The translations under genes were made by a program, and so were the position numbers. From Methanobacteriota archaeon (lineage in GTDB: Archaea; Thermoplasmatota; Thermoplasmata; RBG-16-68-12), in assembly GCA_005878995.1 (NCBI GenBank), contig VBME01000180.1, forward strand, positions 1-7,470: a stretch of 7,470 bases of DNA. The letters are read 5' to 3'. Below, piece after piece: positions 1 through 5,867 of the stretch. The notes under the pieces were generated by a model. The model was not told the origin of the DNA. It searched no databases and saw nothing but the letters and a program-made list of their open reading frames with translations. The stretch's first letter is position 1. Every line of letters starts with the position of its first letter.

Positions 1-798
1 GATCCCATCCGGCGCAACGGAATAGCTCCCCTCCTCCACACTCCATCCCGCAGGCACGTCGTCCTCCAGTACGCCGTGGGTCACGTTGACGTTGGCGGTG
101 ATCGCGTCGTCGAACGTGTACAGGGCGATGTTCGTCGCATCGATCGTCACATGGATTCGTGCGCCGGCCTTCCCATCGATCTGGGTCCAGAGCGGTTCCT
201 TCCCGACCACGACCGTCGCATTCGCGTGGAGGTAGGCCCAGAAGTCGCTCTGCGTGTTCGAATCGGGTCCGTCGTAGTGCGCGTTCGCCAAGATCGGCCG
301 CGCGGCGAACGGAAGCGTTTCGCCTCCGATCCGGTATCGGATGTCGGCTTGGGTGAACTGGAATTCCTCGGAGCACCACCAGGAGGGTTTCGGCAGGAAG
401 CCTTGCAAGACCTCTTCTCCGTACGAATACAGAAGGGAGCCACCCGCCGGGATCGTCTGGACCGCCAGGACCCCGTCTTGCGTCGTTCGCATGGGATTCG
501 GACGAGGCGACGCGAGCGGGTGCGGGCTCATGAGGACCGCCGGCTCGGTCACTTCGACGGGAACCGTTGCGGCGTTCTCCACCCGGATTCCGACCGGCGA
601 CGTCACCGTGTGGCCGTCCCGATCGTACGTCTCGTTCACGACCGTGGCGGTCACGAGCCCGCGACCCGCGGCCTCCCAGAAGCTCATCGTACCGGAATCC
701 CCGCGTGGCACGGGCGGCCCGATGTGCACGGAGCTCACGGCCGTGACGGCTGCGACGAGGACGATGAACACTGTTAGCTTAAACGAAAAGGCTCTCAT
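1..798 (-). CDS. Secreted/membrane-anchored surface protein, N-terminal 266 residues (runs off left edge)
   Basis: The frame is open from an ATG at 798-796 to the window edge, so the C-terminus is missing. I translated it by hand. The protein begins with a short basic n-region (MRAFSFK) and a hydrophobic stretch at about residues 8-24 (LTVFIVLVAAVTAVSSV), which fits a signal peptide or N-terminal anchor. The rest is rich in Thr, Val and Pro, with beta-type alternation and three N-glycosylation sequons (N55-E-T, N193-A-T, N238-V-T). This is typical of archaeal extracellular proteins. Around residues 220-260 the text (ITANVNVTHGVLEDDVPAGWSV) resembles the Ig-like or DUF11/CARDB-type modules of surface proteins, but I cannot assign a family. 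There is no Shine-Dalgarno site, and a TATA-like box about 30 bp upstream suggests a leaderless transcript. The real frame is supported by the signal peptide and by continuous sensible codon use. The function is unknown. Confidence 0.75.
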   Translation of the reverse strand, partial: MRAFSFKLTVFIVLVAAVTAVSSVHIGPPVPRGDSGTMSFWEAAGRGLVTATVVNETYDRDGHTVTSPVGIRVENAATVPVEVTEPAVLMSPHPLASPRPNPMRTTQDGVLAVQTIPAGGSLLYSYGEEVLQGFLPKPSWWCSEEFQFTQADIRYRIGGETLPFAARPILANAHYDGPDSNTQSDFWAYLHANATVVVGKEPLWTQIDGKAGARIHVTIDATNIALYTFDDAITANVNVTHGVLEDDVPAGWSVEEGSYSVAPDGI

Positions 799-968
799 CC
801 CGTCCCGTTCCGCGGCCGAATCAAAGATATGAAAACCGGTTTCCTTAAGGGTGCCGACATAATTCTCACATGTTCCGCCGGGTGATTTTCAACTCTGATA
901 CGATCGGTCCATCCCATCGAAAGGCCCGGTTCGACAACGCCTTGAAGGGACGGAGGCTTCCCTCGCGC
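799..968. other. Divergent intergenic region between the surface-protein and deacetylase genes
   Basis: This 170 bp gap lies between two divergent start codons and must hold both promoters. Besides the minus-strand candidate at 823-835, ACATAATTCT (857-866) could be a plus-strand TATA element for the deacetylase gene, giving a leader of roughly 80 nt. A GGAGG sits at 952-956. If translation instead begins at the ATG at 870, the second half of this gap is coding. Confidence 0.4.
823..835 (-). promoter_or_regulatory. Candidate TATA box for the surface-protein gene
   Basis: On the minus strand this reads TTTTCATATCTTT, the most AT-rich patch directly upstream of the ATG at 798. The spacing would place the transcription start within a few bases of the start codon, consistent with a leaderless mRNA. 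It is a weak match to the archaeal box A consensus. Confidence 0.35.
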
Positions 969-1976
969 GTGATCGTCTACGACCCGCGGTTCCTCGACCA
1001 TGTGGCTTCGCCTCTTCACGTGGAGCGGCCGGAACGCCTCGGGTCGGTCGTCGCCCGCCTCCAGCGGGAGGGTCTGTTCACGGAGGTCACGAAGGCGGCT
1101 CCCGCGAGCCTCGCGGACTTGGAACGAGTCCACCGGACGCCCTACCTGGACCTCTTCCGAAACCTCGGGGAGGGGCTCCTGGACCCAGAGACCGCGGTGC
1201 ATCCATCGACGTTCGAAATCGCCTCGCTCGCGGCGGGCGCGGTCCTTCACGCGACGCGGGTTGCCGTCCGGGACGGTCGGCCGACGATTGCGCTCGTCCG
1301 GCCGCCGGGCCACCACGCGGGTCCGGACTACGGCGGGGGCTTTTGCTACCTGAACAACGTCGCCATCGCCGCCGCGGCGCAAGTCGCCGAGGGCCAGCGG
1401 GTCGCCATCGTGGACTACGACGCGCACCACGGCAACGGCACGCGGGACATCTTCGCGGATAGCGCAGACGCGCTCTATCTCTCGACGCACGAGTACGGGA
1501 TCTATCCGGGGACGGGCCCCGCGGAGGACGTCGGCGAGGGGGAGGGCCGCGGGTTCACGGTGAACATCCCGTTCCCGGCCGGCTGCGGCGACGCGTCGTA
1601 CTCGGCCGCATACGAGACGGTCGTCGAGCCGATCCTCCAGCAGTTCCACCCCGATGTCCTCCTCGTGAGCCTCGGGATCGACGCCCACTACCGGGACCCG
1701 ATCACGTCACTCGTGCTCTCGTCGCCCGGATACGTGGACCTGCTCGGCCGAACCGCGGCTCTCGCCGTCCGGATCTGCGGGAATCGGTTCGTGGTGGCCT
1801 TGGAGGGCGGTTACCACCTCGAGGCGCTCAGCGAAGTCCTCGCGGGTGTCGTTGGGCAGATGCAAGGTCGGTCCATCGGGTACACCTTGACGGATGTCCT
1901 CGATAGCGACGTCCACGGCCGCGGCGCCATCGACGCGACGACGCGGGCTCAGCAGGCGTTCTGGAACCTACGCTGA
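969..1976 (+). CDS. Histone deacetylase-family (class II type) zinc deacetylase
   Basis: A complete zinc-dependent deacetylase of the arginase/HDAC fold, 335 residues from the chosen GTG and close to the usual length. It hydrolyses acetyl-lysine or a related acetylated amine. The substrate (chromatin protein, acetyl-CoA synthetase, polyamine) cannot be read from sequence. The landmarks are present: HxERPERL near residues 17-24, the catalytic His pair in RPPGHHAGPDYGGGFCYLNN (H115-H116), zinc ligands D151 and H153 in DYDAHHGNGT, the third ligand D238 in SLGIDAHYRDP, and the active-site Tyr282 in LEGGYH. An in-frame ATG lies at 870, but the 33 extra residues look nothing like the family. The GTG at 969 puts VIVYDPRF at the usual N-terminus, and a GGAGG lies 12 nt upstream, so I prefer it. 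The 3' end overlaps the convergent CBS gene by 9 bp. Confidence 0.93.
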   Translation: MIVYDPRFLDHVASPLHVERPERLGSVVARLQREGLFTEVTKAAPASLADLERVHRTPYLDLFRNLGEGLLDPETAVHPSTFEIASLAAGAVLHATRVAVRDGRPTIALVRPPGHHAGPDYGGGFCYLNNVAIAAAAQVAEGQRVAIVDYDAHHGNGTRDIFADSADALYLSTHEYGIYPGTGPAEDVGEGEGRGFTVNIPFPAGCGDASYSAAYETVVEPILQQFHPDVLLVSLGIDAHYRDPITSLVLSSPGYVDLLGRTAALAVRICGNRFVVALEGGYHLEALSEVLAGVVGQMQGRSIGYTLTDVLDSDVHGRGAIDATTRAQQAFWNLR

Positions 1977-3116
1977 GTGGTGCCGCTTCCGCTCCGTGAC
2001 CTTGCGCTCCTTCTCTTTGACGATGCGCTTGTACAACGTCTCCAACAGGCCGGTCAGCGCGACGTGGAGATCCCAGTCGAAGTGGTGGGCGTAGTAGATG
2101 CGGTGGGCGGTTGTGAAGCGCGCGCGCAAGGAGTACTTCCAGCGGTCTCCCTCCGGCTTGTACTTCTGGAGGTGGATCGCGAGAGTCCTCGGCTCCACGA
2201 GGGGCGCAATCCGCCGCATCTCCTTCTGGACGATATCGTAGATTTCGTCGTACGTATCCTTCGGGTCGTCTTCGAGTCCGCCGATTTCGACGAACAGCTG
2301 CTGCCGCTCCCGGAGTCCGGCGAGGAACTGCATGAGGTCTTGGCTCGTGATGATTCCGACGGGTTCGTCGCGCTCCGCCACGATGATCGAGGAGATGTGA
2401 TTCTTCGCCATCAGTTCCGCCGCACGCTGGACGTCCGCGTCGGGGCCGACGGTGTAGGGCGGGTAACGCATGACGCCTTTCACCTCGAGGCCGACCTTCG
2501 CCTCGCGGCCGGCGCGCTCGCCGTAATGCTCGCGGACTTTCGGCCGCGCGAACAGTTCGACGACATCTTTCAGCCCGACCACGCCTTTTAGATGGCGATT
2601 CTTGTCCACGACCGGCACGGAGCGTTCGCCGAGAGATCGCATGATCTGCACGGCATGCTCGACCGTGTCGTCCTCCGCGACGCATTGGGGATTCGGCGTC
2701 ATGAATTCCCGCACCGAGAGGCCCTCGACCGCCCGCGTATCGACGAGGGCCCGAACGATGTCGCTGCGGGACACGATGCCGATGAGCGACTTCCCCTTCA
2801 CCACAGGGACCGCCCGGAATCCGGCGGAGATCATCTTCTCGGCGGCCTCGGGAAGGGCCGTATCCGGGTTGATTTCCGGCGCGATCTCGAGCACGGTCGA
2901 GACCTTCGTGGTCGGCGGCAGGTTCCGTCGGCGCATCAGCTCCCGCATCGTGACGACGCCGGCGAGTTTCTTCCGTTCCAGGACGGGCAATTCGTGGACG
3001 TCGTTCGATTTCATCTTGCCGAGGACGTCGCCAAGCGTGTCGTCCGGGGTCGCGGTGACAAGGTCCGTGGACATGTAAGCGGAGACCGGCAGGTCCTGGA
3101 CCCTGTTCCGCTTCAT
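1968..3116 (-). CDS. Four-CBS-domain protein with C-terminal HPF/RaiA-like domain
   Basis: The 382-residue protein holds four CBS modules at about residues 9-62, 70-122, 134-188 and 211-265. Each has the repeated pattern of a hydrophobic VxxxM/T start, a PVV/IIV core strand and a GIV(T/S)xxDL/I ending. Paired CBS modules normally bind adenine nucleotides and sense energy state. Residues from about 272 to 370 are not CBS: VEIGGLEDD, a helix, TLAIHLQKYKPEGDRWKYSL, RARFTTAHRIYYAHHFDWDL and a basic helix (LLETLYKRIVKEKERK) follow the beta-alpha-beta-beta-beta-alpha order of ribosome hibernation factors (HPF/RaiA). The tail is strongly basic, as expected for an rRNA binder. I infer a nucleotide-responsive ribosome-binding protein. 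The CBS assignment is firm and the HPF-like assignment rests on pattern recognition. The start is the ATG at 3116, with no clear Shine-Dalgarno site and a TATA element about 45 bp upstream. Confidence 0.92.
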   Translation of the reverse strand: MKRNRVQDLPVSAYMSTDLVTATPDDTLGDVLGKMKSNDVHELPVLERKKLAGVVTMRELMRRRNLPPTTKVSTVLEIAPEINPDTALPEAAEKMISAGFRAVPVVKGKSLIGIVSRSDIVRALVDTRAVEGLSVREFMTPNPQCVAEDDTVEHAVQIMRSLGERSVPVVDKNRHLKGVVGLKDVVELFARPKVREHYGERAGREAKVGLEVKGVMRYPPYTVGPDADVQRAAELMAKNHISSIIVAERDEPVGIITSQDLMQFLAGLRERQQLFVEIGGLEDDPKDTYDEIYDIVQKEMRRIAPLVEPRTLAIHLQKYKPEGDRWKYSLRARFTTAHRIYYAHHFDWDLHVALTGLLETLYKRIVKEKERKVTERKRHHSA

Positions 3117-3155
3117 GGAGAACCCGCTTGGGGAGGAAGCGATAGCGGGCGTGCG

Positions 3156-3164
3156 TATAATAAA
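3156..3164. promoter_or_regulatory. Single TATA element shared by divergent CBS and acylphosphatase genes
   Basis: TATAATAAA on the plus strand reads TTTATTATA on the minus strand, close to the archaeal box A in both orientations. It is the only AT-rich run in the 80 bp gap. It lies about 37 bp from the plus-strand ATG (3197) and about 44 bp from the minus-strand ATG (3116), so both transcripts would have leaders of only about 10-17 nt. Neither gene has an evident Shine-Dalgarno site. Confidence 0.6.
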
Positions 3165-3196
3165 GTTCTTTCCGGGCTCATCGATTTCGCGTCGAG

Positions 3197-3472
3197 ATGA
3201 GGGTCCGCGCGGTCGTCGTCTTCCGGGGGCGCGTCCAAGGCGTCTACTTCCGCGCGCACTGCGCGGACAAAGCGGAAGAACTCGGGCTCGACGGCTATGT
3301 TCGCAACATGTTGGACGGCAGTGTCGAGGCGGTGTTCGAGGGAGAAAAGTCGCTCATCGAAACATGCATCGATTGGAACCGGAAGTCGCAACCGTATGCG
3401 CGCGTCGAGGCGGTCGAGGTCAATTGGTCGGAACCGCGGGGCGACGTTCGCGGATTCCAAGTTCACCGCTAA
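3197..3472 (+). CDS. acyP: Acylphosphatase
   Basis: A 91-residue protein, the standard acylphosphatase length. The enzyme hydrolyses carboxyl-phosphate bonds such as those of acetyl- or carbamoyl-phosphate and 1,3-bisphosphoglycerate in the cytoplasm. The family signatures are intact. GRVQGVYFRAHC carries the phosphate-binding loop and catalytic Arg19, and GYVRNMLDGSVEAVFEG carries catalytic Asn37. The C-terminal RGFQVHR matches the usual final strand ending. The ATG at 3197 is the natural start because the first strand (VRAVVVFRGRVQG) begins immediately after it. The gene is divergent from the CBS gene and shares its TATA element. It ends 14 bp from the stop of the convergent TatD-type gene. 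Confidence 0.95.
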   Translation: MRVRAVVVFRGRVQGVYFRAHCADKAEELGLDGYVRNMLDGSVEAVFEGEKSLIETCIDWNRKSQPYARVEAVEVNWSEPRGDVRGFQVHR

Positions 3473-3486
3473 TCGGCCTCGAATGG

Positions 3487-4332
3487 CTACCGCAACTCAA
3501 TCCGGTACGTCGTCTGCGGCAGGTCATGGTGGATCGTCCACACGGCAGCATCGGTTAGGAGGCCCTTGTCGATCCACGCCCGGGTCTTCTTCGGGACGGT
3601 CGCCGGCCCCAACACCGCGCCCGGTCGCCTCGGATCGTCGATGTAATCGGTCTCTAAGAGGAAACGGGGCTGGCCCTTGAGCGCCTCGACGACGAGGTCT
3701 TCTTTCGCGAGAATCGAAGGAACGAGCCCGTGCGTATCCTCCGTCCGAGTCAGCGGCGTCGAATGATGTTTGACGACTCGCTTCGGATCGAGCCGCGCAT
3801 TCGCCGCAATTCGGGCAAGTCCCGCAAACGTCTCGCGTGTGGGGTCTTCGGTGTGCAGGACGACGGCGCAATCGAGCTCTTTCGCACGGGCCATGGCGTA
3901 TCCGAGGAGTTCGTTGCACGCCGTCACGATCTCGGCGTCGACGGGAAAGTGAGGCCGTCCGATCTCACCGAAGGCAACCGCCCTCTCCCCCGCGATGTGG
4001 GCGGCAGCGAGATCGATCCCTTTCCGGATCGCGTCCACTGCGGCAGCCGATCCGATGGTCTCGCGGAGGTTGAGGAGGTCTACGGGGTACGGGCCAAGGG
4101 CTACGAACACCTGCACGCCGGTCGCGGCGCGGACCGCCTCGGCCATTCGGATCGTCTTCTCATAGGCAGGTCCATAGTCCTCGCCGCGGTGAATCGGGAT
4201 GTCGTCATAGGGAGCGTGCGTCAGGAGGAACGCAGTCCCACCTGCTTTCTCGAACGCCTTCGCGGCGAGCACGCCCTGAAACTCCGGTCGGAGGTGGATG
4301 TGGTTGTCAAAGATTGGGAACCGCGCGGCCAC
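3487..4332 (-). CDS. TatD-related metal-dependent hydrolase (archaeal, TIM barrel)
   Basis: A 281-residue amidohydrolase-type TIM-barrel protein of the archaeal branch related to TatD DNases. The metal-ligand set is visible in order: H11-x-H13 in FDNHIHL, E123 in GEIGRPHF, H160 in VVLHTEDP, the His pair H189-H190 in KHHS, and D229 in LLETDYIDDPRRPGAVLGP. Members are annotated as predicted metal-dependent hydrolases, with phosphodiesterase or nuclease activity suspected. The real substrate is not known to me. The start is a GTG at 4332 preceded directly by an in-frame TAA, so no longer form exists. GGGGAGA a few bases upstream is a plausible Shine-Dalgarno site. The gene follows the SRPBCC gene on the same strand after 68 bp, so it may be read from the tbp transcript or its own weak promoter. 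Confidence 0.88.
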   Translation of the reverse strand: MAARFPIFDNHIHLRPEFQGVLAAKAFEKAGGTAFLLTHAPYDDIPIHRGEDYGPAYEKTIRMAEAVRAATGVQVFVALGPYPVDLLNLRETIGSAAAVDAIRKGIDLAAAHIAGERAVAFGEIGRPHFPVDAEIVTACNELLGYAMARAKELDCAVVLHTEDPTRETFAGLARIAANARLDPKRVVKHHSTPLTRTEDTHGLVPSILAKEDLVVEALKGQPRFLLETDYIDDPRRPGAVLGPATVPKKTRAWIDKGLLTDAAVWTIHHDLPQTTYRIELR

Positions 4333-4400
4333 TTACCGTCTCCCCGAAACCGAATCCTAGGGGTCGGATAAGGCCTTCGCGCCCCCACGCGCGTCGCGGC

Positions 4401-4844
4401 TTAGGCTGACGAAGACTCTTCCGCACGCGCGCGGAGAGCTCGGTTCATCTCCTCGAATCCTCGCCGCGTGTCTCGGTCGAGGCTTCGACGGAGGAGCGGG
4501 ACAAGCAGCCCGTGAAACTCTTCTCGCTGCACGAACCGGACCCGATCGTTGCCCGTGGGCGTGATTTCAAAGATGTGTTCGCCATCGAAGAGTCCCGGGA
4601 TGCCCAGATGCCCAAGCCATCGAAGTTCGCGGTTGGGCTCGACCCTTTTCAGAGTCGGTCGGAACGTCATCCCTTTCGTCCCGGATGCCCGGAGCAGGAC
4701 CTCGAGGCGGGAGCCGGCTCGCAACTCGCCTCGGATCCGTGGGATGAACGGATTCCATTCCGGGAACGCCGCGAAATCCGTGAGATGTTGCCACACACGC
4801 TCGGCCGGCGCGTTGATGTCGATCTCCGTCCGAAGCTCCTTCAT
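4401..4844 (-). CDS. SRPBCC (START/polyketide cyclase-like) ligand-binding protein
   Basis: A 147-residue single-domain protein of the SRPBCC helix-grip fold. It opens with the family hallmark TEIDINAPAERVWQHLTDFAAFPEWNPFI (residues 6-34), has central strands including GSRLEVLLRASGTKGMTFRPTLKRVEPNRELRW, then GEHIFEITPTGNDRVRFVQREEFHGLL, and ends with the long C-terminal helix (RDTRRGFEEMNRALRARAEE). Such proteins bind hydrophobic ligands or act as cyclases or hydratases, and nothing here fixes the ligand. The frame stays open upstream to 4958, but that part overlaps tbp. The ATG at 4844 is preceded by GAGGA and lies 26 bp after the tbp stop, so I choose it. The short gap implies co-transcription with tbp. 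A functional link to transcription is not evident. Confidence 0.9.
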   Translation of the reverse strand: MKELRTEIDINAPAERVWQHLTDFAAFPEWNPFIPRIRGELRAGSRLEVLLRASGTKGMTFRPTLKRVEPNRELRWLGHLGIPGLFDGEHIFEITPTGNDRVRFVQREEFHGLLVPLLRRSLDRDTRRGFEEMNRALRARAEESSSA

Positions 4845-4870
4845 GGAATCCTCGGACGGCGGTGGTCCGC

Positions 4871-5419
4871 CTACCGCAGCAGGCCGGCGGCCTTCAGTTC
4901 CTGCGTGATTTTCTCGACGGCCTGCTCGACGTCCTGCGGTTTGCGGGCGCCGGTGCACACGAGCTTGCCGCTGCCGAACAGGAGGACGACGACCTTCGGT
5001 TCGTCGATCCGATACACGAGGCCCGGGAACTGCTCCGGCTCGTACTCGACTTTCTCCAGTCCCAGGGAGATCGCGATCGCGTTCAGGTTGATCTCCGTGC
5101 CGAGGTCCGACGAAGCGACGATGTTCTGGACCTCGATCTCGGGGTTCTTCTTGATGGGGATCCCGGCGGCCTCGATTTGCTTCGCGACCATGTCAATCGC
5201 GGTCTTGACGTGCTCGAGGCTCTTCGCCCCCGTGCAGACGACTTTCCCGCTTCGGAAGAGGAGGGTCGCGGTCTTCGGCTCCTTCAGGCGGTAGATGAGC
5301 CCCGGGAACTGCTCCGGCTCGTACTCCGCGCCGCCGAGGGCAAGCGCGATCGCCTGGAGGTCCAGCTGCTCCCCCAAGGACGTCGAGGCGACCACGTTCT
5401 CGATTTTGATTTTGGCCAA
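4871..5419 (-). CDS. tbp: TATA-box-binding protein (TBP)
   Basis: The archaeal general transcription factor that binds the TATA box and recruits TFB and RNA polymerase. The protein has two imperfect repeats of about 90 residues. From the TTG start, repeat 1 spans about 3-92 and repeat 2 about 94-182. Each carries EPEQFPGL(I/V)YR and a (T/V)xLLFxSGK(V/L)VCTGA motif, so all four DNA-kinking phenylalanines are present (F38, F55, F131, F148). The acidic C-terminal tail seen in many archaeal TBPs is missing, and the protein ends KAAGLLR. A GTG at 5425 also opens the frame, but GGAGGT directly abuts it. The TTG two codons later stands 6 nt from that Shine-Dalgarno site and gives the usual [12 protein letters not shown] start, so I prefer TTG. 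Tandem TATA-like boxes lie upstream, and the SRPBCC gene follows in the same operon. Confidence 0.97.
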   Translation of the reverse strand: MAKIKIENVVASTSLGEQLDLQAIALALGGAEYEPEQFPGLIYRLKEPKTATLLFRSGKVVCTGAKSLEHVKTAIDMVAKQIEAAGIPIKKNPEIEVQNIVASSDLGTEINLNAIAISLGLEKVEYEPEQFPGLVYRIDEPKVVVLLFGSGKLVCTGARKPQDVEQAVEKITQELKAAGLLR

Positions 5420-5425
5420 AGGCAC

Positions 5426-5431
5426 ACCTCC
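5426..5431 (-). promoter_or_regulatory. Shine-Dalgarno site that decides the tbp start
   Basis: The minus strand reads GGAGGT immediately followed by GTGCCT and TTG. There is no spacing to the GTG but 6 nt to the TTG, which favours initiation at the TTG (5419-5417). Confidence 0.7.
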
Positions 5432-5480
5432 GATCCTCAGCGGGCCGGAGGGCTCCGCAGAGGGCGTCAGTGGGCAGGGG

Positions 5481-5502
5481 ATTTAAATACCACTTTATAA
5501 GG
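5481..5502 (-). promoter_or_regulatory. Tandem TATA-like boxes upstream of tbp
   Basis: On the minus strand two AT-rich elements lie 13 bp apart: CTTATAAAG (5494-5502) and TATTTAAAT (5481-5489). Either would give a tbp leader of about 40-50 nt containing the GGAGGT site. The distal element also reads CTTTATAAG on the plus strand, so it could drive transcription rightward into the 5520-5867 gap. Which box is used for tbp cannot be decided by eye. Confidence 0.6.
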
Positions 5503-5503
5503 T

Positions 5504-5867
5504 TTGGTCGGCTTGGCTCTGTAACCTCTGTGCTAGTACACTCGATGATGCCTGGGCCGGCGACGAGGCAACGAGGCAACGTTGAGGTTGCAAGGCCGCT
5601 CGATTGCTCCCATATTGAGCCAACAGTGTTCCTCGGATTTTCACTTTCGGGCATCTCCCTGGAAGGCGTGACGTGCGCCTTTTCCCTACGGTACGCATGG
5701 ACGTCCATCGGGCCCTGGTATTCCCAATCGCATGGGATGAACGAGGCCTTGGCAAGGGCTGTACGGTTCCAGCCCGGTGCCCTCCGCCATGATGTCGTGA
5801 GTCCCCTCTACGACCTGCCGGCGCTGCCGACAGGCGCACGAGGCGAGCCGAGCGGAGTGGAGTAGTG
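5504..5867. other. Gene-free 364 bp gap with several hairpins; possible structured RNA
   Basis: No frame here encodes a recognisable protein, although a frame remains open on the plus strand. Visible structure includes a 2.4-copy tandem repeat of ACGAGGCA (5563-5581) and an AAGGCG/CGCCTT stem with a 7-nt loop (5663-5681). A 12-bp palindrome ATGGACGTCCAT lies at 5697-5708, and a TCCCA/TGGGA hairpin at 5722-5737. A two-part stem spans 5751-5781 (GGCA and GGGCTG pairing with CAGCCC and TGCC), and another lies at 5814-5834 (CCTG, CGGC, loop GCT, GCCG, CAGG). A plus-strand TATA at 5493-5501 would predict a start near 5520. I looked for RNase P, SRP and 5S RNA signatures and found none convincing. 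It could equally be a long 3' region of panE plus tbp upstream DNA. Confidence 0.35.

Noticed and set aside
76..832. Plus-strand open frames opposite the surface-protein gene
   Set aside because: The minus-strand frame has a signal peptide, sequons and sensible composition. The plus-strand frames are low-complexity Arg/Asp/Val-rich text.
870..968. N-terminal extension of the deacetylase from the ATG at 870
   Set aside because: The 33 extra residues have no counterpart in the family. The GTG at 969 places the first conserved strand at the N-terminus and has a GGAGG upstream. A leaderless start at 870 is not fully excluded.
795..1688. Long open frame (297 codons) on the minus strand opposite the deacetylase gene
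   Set aside because: It is antisense to a gene with a complete HDAC active site, is very rich in Arg, Val and Asp, and has no recognisable motif. This is typical of antisense frames in GC-rich DNA.
1977..3200. Two successive plus-strand open frames (1977-2591 and 2592-3200) opposite the CBS gene
   Set aside because: They are exact antisense of four intact CBS domains, are Asp/Arg/His-rich, and have no family resemblance.
4862..5500. Plus-strand open frame of 212 codons opposite tbp
   Set aside because: It is antisense to an unambiguous TBP, and its apparent internal repeat merely mirrors the two TBP repeats.
5470..5865. Plus-strand open frame of 131 codons in the gap upstream of tbp
   Set aside because: It would start inside the TATA region without a ribosome site. 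The translation resembles no family, and the composition changes along its length.
5504..5867. RNase P RNA, SRP RNA or 5S rRNA identity for the hairpin-rich gap
   Set aside because: I looked for conserved cores such as GAGGAAAGUCC and ACAGAA-type motifs of RNase P and the GGAA/GGAGCA helix 8 of SRP RNA. Only fragments matched, for example TCAATATGGGAGCA on the minus strand, without the required partner sequence.
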